A DNA stretch of 59,789 bases from Parabacteroides sp. ZJ-118 (lineage in GTDB: Bacteria > Bacteroidota > Bacteroidia > Bacteroidales > Tannerellaceae), in assembly GCF_011038785.1 (NCBI RefSeq), contig NZ_JAAKDT010000015.1:1-59789 (forward strand). The letters run 5' to 3'. A model generated the notes under the pieces. That model did no database searches, was not told the DNA's origin, and saw nothing but the letters and a program-made list of their open reading frames with translations. Of this stretch, positions 19,123 to 27,636 are shown one piece after another. Every line of letters begins with the position of its first letter. Positions within the stretch are counted from its first letter, which is position 1. The position numbers and the translations under genes are program-made.

Positions 19123-19150
19123 CAGTCTGTAAAACCGTACAAGAATATTT

Positions 19151-20068
19151 ATGGATATACCGTTTAAACCGATCAAGTTAGAAGACAAAGAGATTATAAC
19201 CTCATTTACATTTCCCGGCGATTATCGCAATTGTGATTTCTCATTCGCGAACATGTGCAGTTGGCGTTTCTTATATGACAGTGAATTCGCCATCGCAGAC
19301 GGCAATCTATTAATCCGTTTCATGATCGAAAACAAGAGCCGTTTCGCCTATATGATGCCTATCGGGAATGGAGATCTGGCGGATGCCGTCCGTCTGCTGG
19401 AAGAGGATTCCTTAAAACATGGACATCCGCTCTGTATGTTAGGTATCACCCCCGACGCCAAGGAGCAACTGGAAAGCGTACTTCCCGGAAGTTTTTTCTA
19501 TATCCCGGAACGGGATTATTTCGATTACATTTATCTACGGGAAGATTTAGCGACCTTACGGGGTAAGAAATATCAACCCAAGCGTAATCATATCAATAAA
19601 TTCAAGAAACGTTATTCGTACGAGTATATTCCTATCACGTCGGATATCGTACCGCAATGCCTGAGACTGGCATGTAAATGGTATGAGGCGAACCATGAGG
19701 ATAATGCCGGGGAAGAGCTTAATGACGAACGTCGCTCTCTCACCTATGCCTTGCATCATTTTGACAGCCTAGGCCTGATCGGTGGCGCTCTCCGGGTTGA
19801 TAACGAGATCATCGCTTTCTCCTTCGGGGCTCCTATCAATCATCAGACGTTCGGGGTTCACGCGGAGAAAGCGGACGTGCATTTCGACGGTGCCTATACG
19901 GTGATTAACCAAGAGTTCGCTTCTCGCCTTCCGGAACAGTATACTTACGTGAACCGGGAAGAGGATCTCGGTATACCGGGGTTACGCCAAGCGAAGCTTT
20001 CGTATCAGCCTGCCATACTATTAGAGAAGAGCGTCGCGATAAAAAAACAACTTATGCAAGCAAAATAA
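19151..20068 (+). CDS. DUF2156 domain protein (LPG-synthase C-terminal-like acyl/aminoacyl transferase fold)
   Basis: The 305-residue protein matches the DUF2156 family, whose fold is two tandem GNAT-like domains like the C-terminal domain of lysyl-phosphatidylglycerol synthase. Visible family segments include DYRNCDFSFANMCSWRF, RNHINKFKKRYSYEY and FGVHAEKADVHFDGAYTVIN, with YVNREEDLGIPGLRQAK near the end. There is no signal peptide or membrane segment. It lies 3 nt upstream of a GNAT gene on the same strand, so the two are surely coexpressed. The substrate is unknown; aminoacyl-tRNA-dependent transfer is only suggested by the fold. Confidence 0.85.
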   Translation: MDIPFKPIKLEDKEIITSFTFPGDYRNCDFSFANMCSWRFLYDSEFAIADGNLLIRFMIENKSRFAYMMPIGNGDLADAVRLLEEDSLKHGHPLCMLGITPDAKEQLESVLPGSFFYIPERDYFDYIYLREDLATLRGKKYQPKRNHINKFKKRYSYEYIPITSDIVPQCLRLACKWYEANHEDNAGEELNDERRSLTYALHHFDSLGLIGGALRVDNEIIAFSFGAPINHQTFGVHAEKADVHFDGAYTVINQEFASRLPEQYTYVNREEDLGIPGLRQAKLSYQPAILLEKSVAIKKQLMQAK

Positions 20069-20071
20069 ATT

Positions 20072-21034
20072 ATGGACAAGAAACAACAAATCATAAACTT
20101 ATGGCGTACCTGTTTCAGGGATTCCGAGGCATTCATCAGCCTTTATTTTGATTGTGTTTACAAGGACGAGAACACAATGACCATCGAGAAGGATGGTAAA
20201 ATAGTATCCGCCTTGCAGATCGTTCCTTATACGATGACTTATTGGGGTGCCGAGATCTCGGTAGGTTATATCTCCGGGGCGTGCACGGCTCCTGAAGAAA
20301 GGGGGCAAGGGTTTATGCGACAACTCTTGCGAAGGGCATTCAAGGAAATGGAACGACGTGAGATCGCTATCTCCGCCTTGATCCCTGCCGATCCTTGGCT
20401 ATTCGACTATTACAGAGAACAGGGTTATACCGAGGCATTCGATTATTCCGTGGAGATGTATATCCGCCCGAATACACCGATCCAACTTCCCCGGATAACG
20501 GTTATCCAACCGGAGGTACCGACAACCGACGAATTGTTCGCTTATTTCAACCGCAAATTGCGTGAACGCCCTTCCTGTATCTTGCACTCGCAGGATGATT
20601 TCATCACGATACTCCGTGACCTGCGATTAGGGAACGGAGGGGTGTACACGGCCTTGGACGAAAACGAGAAGGTAGTTGGCATGGCTTTCACACGGCCTCT
20701 CGAGGCTGATACGGCGCTGTCCGGCAAAAAGCTTTTTATCAAGGAACTTCTTTATGACTCGGAAGCGATCAAGGAAGTACTATTGCAAGAGCTTACCCGG
20801 CGAAATAACGTATCGCAAGCGATGGTCAATACCCCTCCCTCCCCTCCGGGTACCTTGCCTATGGGTATGGCCCGCGTCATCGATACGAAACGCATGATCC
20901 ACCTCTGGCTATCCAAACAACACGAAAGCCCCGTCTCCCCCAAAGACTTGGAACAAATGGACCGCCAAACGCTCACGCGACAGCTGATGGGTTATCCAAA
21001 GCGAGTGGCTTATATGAGTTTAATGCTGGATTAA
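20072..21034 (+). CDS. GNAT-family N-acetyltransferase
   Basis: The 320-residue cytoplasmic protein has an N-terminal GNAT domain with the acetyl-CoA-binding motif A (TAPEERGQGFMRQLLRRAF, about residues 73-91) and the following FDYYREQGYTEAFDYS, in the manner of Eis-like two-lobed acetyltransferases. The C-terminal half is less conserved. It follows DUF2156 after 3 nt and is followed by a strong terminator, so the pair forms a two-gene operon. The acceptor is unknown. Confidence 0.88.
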   Translation: MDKKQQIINLWRTCFRDSEAFISLYFDCVYKDENTMTIEKDGKIVSALQIVPYTMTYWGAEISVGYISGACTAPEERGQGFMRQLLRRAFKEMERREIAISALIPADPWLFDYYREQGYTEAFDYSVEMYIRPNTPIQLPRITVIQPEVPTTDELFAYFNRKLRERPSCILHSQDDFITILRDLRLGNGGVYTALDENEKVVGMAFTRPLEADTALSGKKLFIKELLYDSEAIKEVLLQELTRRNNVSQAMVNTPPSPPGTLPMGMARVIDTKRMIHLWLSKQHESPVSPKDLEQMDRQTLTRQLMGYPKRVAYMSLMLD

Positions 21035-21070
21035 TGCCTCTGATTATTTTCATCGAACTCGCTTAAAATA

Positions 21071-21112
21071 AAAAACGGATTGCTTAGGATAAGATCCCGC
21101 AATCCGTTTTTA
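21071..21112. terminator. Bidirectional terminator between convergent genes
   Basis: AAAAACGGATTGC pairs with GCAATCCGTTTTT around a 16-nt loop. The A and T tracts on the two sides allow it to serve both the GNAT gene (plus) and the LruC gene (minus). Confidence 0.9.
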
Positions 21113-21147
21113 TTACCTTTTGTATCCAAACGCAACCCCGAGCTAAT

Positions 21148-23172
21148 CTATTCTTCTATCTCTGGTGCTTTTCCTTGGTAAAGCTTCTCTGGATCTCCAT
21201 TCGCATACCAGCCCAAAGAGGTCTCCGCTTGTCCTCCAGACTTAGCCCAATCCCAGAAACCAGAATAAGCATCCGCTATGGAAATCGTTTCTTTCGGATA
21301 AGAATCAAAATCACGAGTATACACCATTAATCCCCACATCATATTATCATAGTTCGGATCCGCTCCTTCCGCGGAACCATCATATTTATATCCTTTACTG
21401 CCCGTAGCAGCAGCATGGGAAGTACCTCTGAAATTAGGCAAATGGATCTCATTCCATTTTTTTTCCGCATCCGGATTTCCCCATACAATAAATACATTTA
21501 AATTGTTAGCGTTGATACGGCCTTTTACGCCGGATAATGGGGTTTCACACGTGAAAGACCGGCTACCGCAAACATAATTGTATGTATTAACGATTTTACC
21601 TCGATCTTGTCCCAATGCATCATGCGCTTCTTTGCCGTCAAGTAAGTTTATAATCTGATTATTCGCACCCGGAGCCTCTATTTGGGCATAAGCGTAAATA
21701 TTTTTTGTTGCGCCTACCGCCCGAAGAGTTGTCGTAATTGATACATGCGTCGCATCACCTTTCTTATCAACCGTATTAGCGATCTCAACATCCATGACAA
21801 GATCATTCATATCATAATCACCAAATACGGGCCAATTATCCTCAAACATATATGTATATGAAGGAGTATCTTCTTCCTCATAGGTCGGATCTGTATCTGG
21901 CTCGGTTGTATCCGGATTGTATTCCGTATATTTATTACAAGGTGATTTTTCGATTCGAGCAGTAGGCTGGTCTTGACTTACAGGGAAGTTATTCCCGTTA
22001 CACTCTATTATTCCCTTCACAAATACCTCTACTCTCCCAAATACATTAAAAGAACCTCCTCCACCATTTTTTATATTTTTGGCCTCGAATAAAGCATGGT
22101 CTCGACCTCCTAAGATGAAGTCAATAAAACCCTCAATGACATTTTCCATTATTGTCAAAGAGCCTCCTTTTATATTAACATTCCCATCCGCTTTAAACAG
22201 GGTTCTCGGTGACATGTTAATCAAACAGGTATGGAAAGAGCCTTTCCCCTCCTTCACATAGAAATGCTTACAAAGTATTGCTCCTCCATCCGTTATATAA
22301 ATATTAGAGGGACTTGTTAGCTCTATTTGCTCAATATCAATCAAACAAGAATTATGTATATAGGAATCCTCCATTTCCAAGAACTTTGCTTCGATAGTAC
22401 CCCTATTAAATATTTGAGACTCCTCTTTGCATACCAATTTCTCTTTACCCTTACCTGTGACAGAACCAGTAACATATATATTAGATTTCTCTAGTATAAA
22501 ATCATTCTTAAATATCAAACTACCTTCGACATACAAAGTGACGTTCTCAAAGGAGGCTCCCTGCTCAACATACAATGTCTCTCCTTCAGGTATCACATAT
22601 CTTCCTCCATTTTCTATCTTACCTATATCCTTTACAGGGGTAGCATCTTTAGAGTTATAATCTCCATCCTTAGGACCAAAACTTCCACTTCTCAATTGAG
22701 AGAGAGATTTAGTCGCTGGAGCCTTAGCCGGCTTAAGATCACATACCATATCTCCCTCTTTCACCTCAAATGGCCATATCTTTTTCAAGCCATAAGGATC
22801 TATCTGACGGACAAATATCTCTTTCAACGCTTTAGGGAAAACCACTTTCACCTCAAATGGAGTGTCTTTATTGGTTTTTCCTCCGATCAGGACCTTCGCG
22901 CTTTCATCCACAATAGGATTCGCGTCGAGAAGCTCTATCGTATAATAGTACTTACCCTCATACTCATCTTCAATATGAACTGTCACGTTTTTCTCGGCGA
23001 CAGTGGAATAATCAAAATCATCGGGAATACCGTTCGAAGAGTTTCCCGGCTCCTCCGGCGTTGGCTCCGGCTCCGGCTTTGGATCATACACGTCCGCTGT
23101 ACAAGCAGCCATCAGTACCGCGAATAAGAACAGTACCACATACTTTACCTTCGTAAAAACACGTCCCTTCAT
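21148..23172 (-). CDS. LruC-domain surface lipoprotein
   Basis: The 674-residue protein has a lipoprotein signal peptide ending LMAAC, then a Pro/Glu-rich linker (PKPEPEPTPEEPG). A DUF4842-type LruC domain fills about residues 440-665, recognisable by FGDYDMNDLVMDVE and GYKYDGSAEGADPN. Between them lie repetitive strands of a right-handed helix type (residues about 180-400). LruC proteins are secreted or surface proteins of Bacteroidota with unknown function. Starts at 23172 (MKGRVF) and 23184 (MFKPMKGRVF) are both possible; the longer N-terminus seen upstream is not. Its base composition is visibly more AT-rich than the genes at 25-35 kb. Confidence 0.85.
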   Translation of the reverse strand: MKGRVFTKVKYVVLFLFAVLMAACTADVYDPKPEPEPTPEEPGNSSNGIPDDFDYSTVAEKNVTVHIEDEYEGKYYYTIELLDANPIVDESAKVLIGGKTNKDTPFEVKVVFPKALKEIFVRQIDPYGLKKIWPFEVKEGDMVCDLKPAKAPATKSLSQLRSGSFGPKDGDYNSKDATPVKDIGKIENGGRYVIPEGETLYVEQGASFENVTLYVEGSLIFKNDFILEKSNIYVTGSVTGKGKEKLVCKEESQIFNRGTIEAKFLEMEDSYIHNSCLIDIEQIELTSPSNIYITDGGAILCKHFYVKEGKGSFHTCLINMSPRTLFKADGNVNIKGGSLTIMENVIEGFIDFILGGRDHALFEAKNIKNGGGGSFNVFGRVEVFVKGIIECNGNNFPVSQDQPTARIEKSPCNKYTEYNPDTTEPDTDPTYEEEDTPSYTYMFEDNWPVFGDYDMNDLVMDVEIANTVDKKGDATHVSITTTLRAVGATKNIYAYAQIEAPGANNQIINLLDGKEAHDALGQDRGKIVNTYNYVCGSRSFTCETPLSGVKGRINANNLNVFIVWGNPDAEKKWNEIHLPNFRGTSHAAATGSKGYKYDGSAEGADPNYDNMMWGLMVYTRDFDSYPKETISIADAYSGFWDWAKSGGQAETSLGWYANGDPEKLYQGKAPEIEE

Positions 23173-23264
23173 AGGCTTAAACATTAAACTATTAAATATT
23201 ACCCTATAACACCGTAAAAAAAGAAGTTGCAAGTTTTAATCAACTTGTTGAACATTCTCAACGG

Positions 23265-23272
23265 CAAAGATA
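23265..23272 (-). promoter_or_regulatory. -7 promoter element for the LruC gene
   Basis: TATCTTTG on the minus strand is a perfect -7 match, about 92 nt before the proposed ATG. A TTTG lies 15 nt upstream, closer than usual, so the assignment is tentative. The rest of the gap up to 23473 is AT-rich without other signals. Confidence 0.4.
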
Positions 23273-23473
23273 GATTTTATTGTGACACAAAGCCCTTTAA
23301 CGCACAAGCATTCCTACATAAATTAACTATAATTAATATTATTATAGGGAAAACATCTTTGATATATAGACAATATTCATTTTACATCCTGTTAAAAAAG
23401 TACAACAAAATGCTATTCACGTTCTATGATCAAAAAGGTACGCCCACACAATAAAAATAGATTTATCTCCCTC

Positions 23474-23815
23474 CTATAGTTTCCGGAGGATAGCGATAAA
23501 CTCATCGTTCGTAATGTCTAACTCCGGCTCTTTGTAATTGACATAGTCTTCAAAATAATCGCTGGCGATATCGGCTACGATCTCCCCTCCATCCAAACCA
23601 TACGAGGAAACTCGTTTCTCCACCCGGTTACGTATCTGGCGAATCACTTGCAAACGATCCTCATACCGATCCGGTTTCTCCTGATCGGTGACATGCTCAT
23701 TACGGGCGATCAAGTAAACTACCGTATAAAATTTCTCCACGCTCCCGAAAACGGGGATAAACAAGGATTTCTTCTCCCCGGGCAGATCTGCCAGAAACCG
23801 TTGTATCTTTGTCAT
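23474..23815 (-). CDS. Orphan 113-residue protein, family not recognised
   Basis: The protein has no signal peptide or membrane segment. It is acidic/basic and mostly helical in appearance, with the stretches EKPDRYEDRLQVIRQIRNRV and ITNDEFIAILRKL. A FIPVFGSVEKFYTVVYL segment near the N-terminus may form a small hydrophobic core. It stands alone: downstream is the promoter region of the LruC gene, and upstream is a hairpin with a T tract plus the repeat array at 23844-23945, so it needs its own promoter close to the ATG. ORF length and codon use support a real gene; no function can be given. Confidence 0.65.
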   Translation of the reverse strand: MTKIQRFLADLPGEKKSLFIPVFGSVEKFYTVVYLIARNEHVTDQEKPDRYEDRLQVIRQIRNRVEKRVSSYGLDGGEIVADIASDYFEDYVNYKEPELDITNDEFIAILRKL

Positions 23816-23843
23816 AACGCTTATACTTTTACCTAATAAAAAA

Positions 23844-23879
23844 AAACAATATACTTTCGTGTGTAAAAGTATATTGTTT
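23844..23879 (-). terminator. Hairpin formed by the inverted and first direct repeat unit
   Basis: On the minus strand the unit at 23866-23879 pairs perfectly with the inverted unit at 23844-23857 (14 bp, 8-nt loop), followed by a run of T (23835-23846 on the plus strand is A-rich). This fits an intrinsic terminator for transcripts arriving from the gene at 24067-24954. Confidence 0.6.
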
Positions 23880-23945
23880 CAGTGACAAAAGTATATTGTT
23901 CCGACAGCAAAAGTATATTGTTTCAACGATAAAAGTATATTGTTT
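23844..23945. repeat. Five-unit array with exact 22-bp period (array A)
   Basis: A 14-bp unit, AAAGTATATTGTTT, occurs at 23866, 23888, 23910 and 23932, and in inverted orientation at 23844, every start exactly 22 bp from the next. One unit has a single change (final T to C). The 8-bp spacers are cgtgtgta, cagtgaca, cgacagca and caacgata; they differ but nearly all begin with c and end with a. The array lies 3' of the gene at 24067 and 5' of the gene at 23815. Confidence 0.85.
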
Positions 23946-24066
23946 TTATCGGGCCTGTTAAATGATCGAATGTTTCTTCGTAAAGTCCGGGATCTCATCA
24001 ATACATTCCCATGCCTTATTTAGAATTTAGGCGCACGAATATAATTACGATGATCCGAGTATATCT

Positions 24067-24954
24067 TTAATCGATCGGACAAATAGAAGAGATCATCCCG
24101 AAGGTGGCGTTATCATTCAAATCCCAGACCATCTTCCCTGCTCGGTTTATCTCGATCAACTGCGGGAAATGTCCTTTCGCCGCCTCTCCGTCATGTCCTT
24201 GCCAATTACAGATATATAAACCGCCGTCCCGCTTGGGGAGTAGCTGGGCGACAAAGAAGAGCTGAGCGCCCTCTATATCGTTCGCGTTCACCGTGCGAAC
24301 GACCTCTCCGGTCTCGAAATTCAGTTCGATGAAGCAATGGGCATCACCGCAAGCGACCAGGTAATTGCCGTTATCCAACGCGGCCACGCTAAACGGATTT
24401 CCGCTTACTTTCACGCTTTTCAGCAATTGACCGGACGGGGATATTTCCCGGATCTCGGAAGTAGCGAACAAGGGTACCAAATAATTGCCCCGCTTGTTCT
24501 TGTTTACTTGACGGAATTGTGCATGGGGTTGCCCGATACGGGTATCGAAATCTGTTTTCGACAGGATCTCTCCTTTCGCGTTCACCTCCATGATCGTTGC
24601 CGGATATCCACACCACGCCAATAAATAATTACCGTTGGGAAGTACGCGGGCCGTCTGCATCTCACACCCCTCCGGAGCGGGGATATTCCAGATCTCCTCA
24701 TGATCCCGGGTGATTAGCTTCGCCCCCTTCGAATAGGAAAAAAGGATATTCCGGTCGGGAGTAACGGCTACGGAGTTACATTCCCATCCTTTTTCCAAGG
24801 GATGCTCCCATTCAATTTCTTTCGTGTTCTTGTTCACGATGGCGATCTTGTCCCAGCCGGAACCGCCCAGTAAAAGATGATGTGACGCCTCATGGCACGA
24901 GGAACATGCGAGTAGTAGCAGGCATGCGGATACTATAAAGGTATAGATTTTCAT
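24067..24954 (-). CDS. Beta-propeller lipoprotein (PQQ-like repeats)
   Basis: The 295-residue protein has a lipoprotein signal (LLLLACSSC) and a repeated strand pattern typical of a beta-propeller: NKNTKEIEWEHPL, LPNGNYLLAWCG, DNGNYLVACGD, NRAGKMVWDLND. Such proteins are common as surface or periplasmic lipoproteins and often act as scaffolds or in cofactor-free binding. It is the last gene of the long minus-strand cluster, 56 nt after the aldolase-like gene, and is followed by array A with its hairpin. No catalytic residue pattern was recognised. Confidence 0.75.
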   Translation of the reverse strand: MKIYTFIVSACLLLLACSSCHEASHHLLLGGSGWDKIAIVNKNTKEIEWEHPLEKGWECNSVAVTPDRNILFSYSKGAKLITRDHEEIWNIPAPEGCEMQTARVLPNGNYLLAWCGYPATIMEVNAKGEILSKTDFDTRIGQPHAQFRQVNKNKRGNYLVPLFATSEIREISPSGQLLKSVKVSGNPFSVAALDNGNYLVACGDAHCFIELNFETGEVVRTVNANDIEGAQLFFVAQLLPKRDGGLYICNWQGHDGEAAKGHFPQLIEINRAGKMVWDLNDNATFGMISSICPID

Positions 24955-24979
24955 GGTATGTTATTTATATAAACAAGCA

Positions 24980-25000
24980 GGGGCAGGCAAACCCTACCCC
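24980..25000 (-). other. Intercistronic hairpin between aldolase and propeller lipoprotein genes
   Basis: GGGG-AGG (24980-24987) pairs with CC-T-CCCC (24993-25000) around CAAAC. It has no T tract, so it is more likely a processing or stability element than a terminator. Confidence 0.4.
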
Positions 25001-25010
25001 CGCGACTGGA

Positions 25011-25883
25011 TTATTTCGCTAAATCACAGAACAACTCATATCCCTGATCGGGCGTGATACCTTGATGCACGACCGCGTGAACCGCTTGGATCATGGCGAC
25101 AGGAGAAGTACTTTGGAATACATTACGCCCCATATCCACGCCAGCCGCGCCGTCGTTGATCGCGTTATAGCACAATTCCAACGCTTCCTTCTCCGGTAGT
25201 TTCTTGCCACCGGCGATTACCACGGGAACCGGACAAGCGGCTGCTACCTTCTCGAAGCCCTCGCAATAGTAGGTCTTCACGATCGTAGCGCCATTCTCCG
25301 CGCAAATACGGGAAGCCAGACCGAAATAACGAGCGTCGCGAGCCATTTGCTTACCAACGGCGGTAACCCCCATTACCGGGATATTGTAACGGCTAGCCTT
25401 ATCGACCGCCTTATACAAGTTAGCCACTGTCTTCGCCTCATGCGCATCGTCGCCGATCGCCAACATAACCGCCATGGCGGAGACATTCATACGGATAGCG
25501 TCCTCTATATCGATCAATACATTATCGTTCAGATCCGTAAGGATAGACGTTCCGGCGTCCGAACGAAGACAAATCGGTTTCGTCGTATTCGCCGGGATCG
25601 TAGATTGCAGGATACCGCGGGTACACATCAAACAATCCGCGTATTCGATCAAAGGAACGATATTCAGGTCGATACGCTCTAAACCGGAAGTCGGCCCCAT
25701 GATGAAACCATGGTCAAAAGCAAGCATAACCGCCTTGCCTGTCTTCGGGTTGAAGATACGGGATAAACGATCCTTCATACCCCAAGGTAAGTTCTCGGCT
25801 CCCTTCACATGGAAACACTGGTTCTCACGACTGATGCCTAAACCGAAGTCCGCACCCTCTCTCAAATCATCTAAATCTGCCAT
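25011..25883 (-). CDS. LsrF/FbaB-like class I aldolase
   Basis: The 290-residue TIM-barrel protein closely follows the E. coli LsrF pattern (start MADLDDLREG; SRIFNPKTGKAVMLAFDHGF; LMCTRGIL; KTYYCEGFEKVAAACPVPVV; GGKKLPEKEAL; GVDMGRN). The Schiff-base lysine sits in IVKTYY. LsrF itself is a thiolase for phosphorylated autoinducer-2; relatives are aldolases for phosphorylated sugars. No other lsr gene is present. Instead it lies 69 nt after dhaL, so cleavage of a ketose phosphate made by the DhaK/DhaL kinase is the more likely role (inference). Confidence 0.88.
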   Translation of the reverse strand: MADLDDLREGADFGLGISRENQCFHVKGAENLPWGMKDRLSRIFNPKTGKAVMLAFDHGFIMGPTSGLERIDLNIVPLIEYADCLMCTRGILQSTIPANTTKPICLRSDAGTSILTDLNDNVLIDIEDAIRMNVSAMAVMLAIGDDAHEAKTVANLYKAVDKASRYNIPVMGVTAVGKQMARDARYFGLASRICAENGATIVKTYYCEGFEKVAAACPVPVVIAGGKKLPEKEALELCYNAINDGAAGVDMGRNVFQSTSPVAMIQAVHAVVHQGITPDQGYELFCDLAK

Positions 25884-25916
25884 ACTTATTATTCATTATA
25901 TGATTACATTTTCGCG

Positions 25917-25939
25917 GAGAGGGGGGCATGCCCCCTCTC
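25917..25939 (-). other. Intercistronic GC-rich hairpin between dhaL and aldolase genes
   Basis: GAGA-GGGGG (25917-25926) pairs with CCCCC-TCTC (25931-25939) around CATG, with one bulged G. TTCGCGGAG (25911-25919) can also pair with CTCCGCGAA (25962-25970) at the end of dhaL. No T tract follows. Confidence 0.45.
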
Positions 25940-25952
25940 ACGCTTGCCTATT

Positions 25953-26567
25953 TTATAGCGCCTCCGCGAAAGAGGCGAACATGCAGCTCCAAGAAGTAGC
26001 CCCACTATCGGCGAAACCGATCGAACGCTCACCGTAGTTGCGGGCACGCCCAAAGTTAGCTTTCATCGATACCGTAGACTCCGCTCCCTCAAGCGCCGCT
26101 TTAGCGCCGGCGTTGAGAACCTCCTTGATATCATCCGACGTACAAGCCTGCATAGCCTCCACCGCCGGGATCAAGGCATCCATCATCGTCTTGTCGCCTC
26201 GTTTCGCTTGGGTCTGTTGTCGTACATTCGCCAAGCCACCGGCGAACATCGCTTTCACACCCGCGGCATCCAACGCGGTTCCCTCGGCATGATCGCTCAT
26301 TCCCAAGAAGAAAGCGCCGAGCAAGGTACTGGTCGATCCGCTCACTTCCATCATCACGTCCATACCCATATCACCAAGCATTTGCTTGAACTCCGTTCCG
26401 GACTGAGCGCTCTTGTTCACGGCAGCCATGGCGGCGACGATAGCGGTGCCATGATCACCATCCCCGATTACGGCATCCAATTTAGAGAATTCCTCCTCAC
26501 GTGCCTTGATCTGTTTCAGCGCATTGTCTAACATGGCCTTGAAGGCCTCGATGGTCAGTTGTTCCAT
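25953..26567 (-). CDS. dhaL: Dihydroxyacetone kinase-type L subunit (DhaL, nucleotide-binding)
   Basis: The 204-residue helical protein has the Mg-nucleotide motif LDAVIGDGDHGTAI with the three Asp residues of DhaL, the GSTSTLLGAFFLG loop, and the C-terminal GRARNYGERSIGFADSGA. DhaL subunits hold ADP/ATP and pass phosphate to the ketose on DhaK. The start lies 11 nt after dhaK. No PTS-type DhaM is nearby, so an ATP-dependent two-subunit kinase is plausible. Substrates of related kinases include dihydroxyacetone, erythrulose and other short ketoses. Confidence 0.9.
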   Translation of the reverse strand: MEQLTIEAFKAMLDNALKQIKAREEEFSKLDAVIGDGDHGTAIVAAMAAVNKSAQSGTEFKQMLGDMGMDVMMEVSGSTSTLLGAFFLGMSDHAEGTALDAAGVKAMFAGGLANVRQQTQAKRGDKTMMDALIPAVEAMQACTSDDIKEVLNAGAKAALEGAESTVSMKANFGRARNYGERSIGFADSGATSWSCMFASFAEAL

Positions 26568-26578
26568 GTATGTATTGT

Positions 26579-27595
26579 TTATTTACCTAGGGTTGTCCAA
26601 TAGGGTGCGTCCGCACGTTTGTTATTCAAATAATCGATATGATCCTCATCCAAGATCGCCATGATCATCTGGAATCCGGCTTGCTCCTGTACGGTCAAGA
26701 TCTCTTGGATACGGCTTACCACCACCTGCAAGCCGCGAGCCTCCAACTCTTTATAAGCCTTGCGGAAGATGATGTTCAACTCCATATGGGTAGTAGCGCC
26801 TACACCGTTAATGATCAGCAGCATCTTGTCGCCGGCTTTCGGCTGTAACTGCTGGCAAAGCAGGTCTACCATCTCCGCCGCCGTATCATCGGCAGATACT
26901 AGCGGTTTCTGTCCACCGCCACCTTCGCCATGTTGACCCATGCCAATCTCCATGACACCCTCGGGAAGGTCCGTGATCGTACCTCCGTTTTGGGGATGCG
27001 TGCAAGAACGCATAGCGACAGCCAAGGTAGCCACATGTTCATTGTAGCGTTCACCGATCTCGATCAGCTCGTCTAAAGACTTCCCTTCCTCGGCGGCGGC
27101 CCCTAATATCTTGTACAAAGGGACACAACCGGCCAAGCCGCGGCGATCGTCTGCATTCGCCCCGATACCTGCGCTGATATCATCGTGAGTAAGTAATTTC
27201 TTCACCTTAATTCCCTTACGAGCGGCCAGCTGGCAAGCCATATTGGCGCTCATCACGTCGCCGGAATGATTCAATACGACCAGCAAGATTCCCGCCTCAC
27301 GATCCATCAATTGCAATGCTTGAAACAAACGCTGGGCGCCCGGGGCGGCGAATATGTCACCCACGACGGAGCAATCCAGCATGCCGTCTCCCACGAATCC
27401 GCTCAAGGCAGGCTCATGGCCGGATCCTCCTAAGGTAACGATCGCGACCTTATCCTTGCCTTTCGGGTTGGCACGTACGACGATGTTCTCAGCCGCCAAC
27501 TTTACCTGATCCGGATACGCCAATACATAGCCTTCCAATAGCTCAGCCGTGATATTCTCGGGATCATTTATGAATTTTGTCTTGATGTCTGACAT
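26579..27595 (-). CDS. dhaK: Dihydroxyacetone kinase-type K subunit (DhaK, ketose-binding)
   Basis: The 338-residue protein carries the DAK1 domain. GSGHEPALSGFVGDGMLD is the family's glycine-rich loop, and GMGQHGEGGGG holds the histidine that binds the ketose covalently as a hemiaminal. LNHSGDVMSANMA replaces the usual NYTGD segment, a sign of a divergent subfamily and perhaps a different substrate. It lies 41 nt after the VOC gene and 11 nt before dhaL. Confidence 0.9.
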   Translation of the reverse strand: MSDIKTKFINDPENITAELLEGYVLAYPDQVKLAAENIVVRANPKGKDKVAIVTLGGSGHEPALSGFVGDGMLDCSVVGDIFAAPGAQRLFQALQLMDREAGILLVVLNHSGDVMSANMACQLAARKGIKVKKLLTHDDISAGIGANADDRRGLAGCVPLYKILGAAAEEGKSLDELIEIGERYNEHVATLAVAMRSCTHPQNGGTITDLPEGVMEIGMGQHGEGGGGQKPLVSADDTAAEMVDLLCQQLQPKAGDKMLLIINGVGATTHMELNIIFRKAYKELEARGLQVVVSRIQEILTVQEQAGFQMIMAILDEDHIDYLNNKRADAPYWTTLGK

Positions 27596-27636
27596 GGTAT
27601 TATCCTCCTTTCGATTTATAAGTCTTGATTTACGAA

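Noticed and set aside
23844-23945. CRISPR array
   Set aside because: Units are 14 bp with 8-bp spacers, far too short, one unit is inverted, and no cas gene is near.
25011-25883. Autoinducer-2 processing by LsrF
   Set aside because: No lsrK, lsrR, lsrG or AI-2 transporter is present; the neighbours are DAK-type kinase genes.
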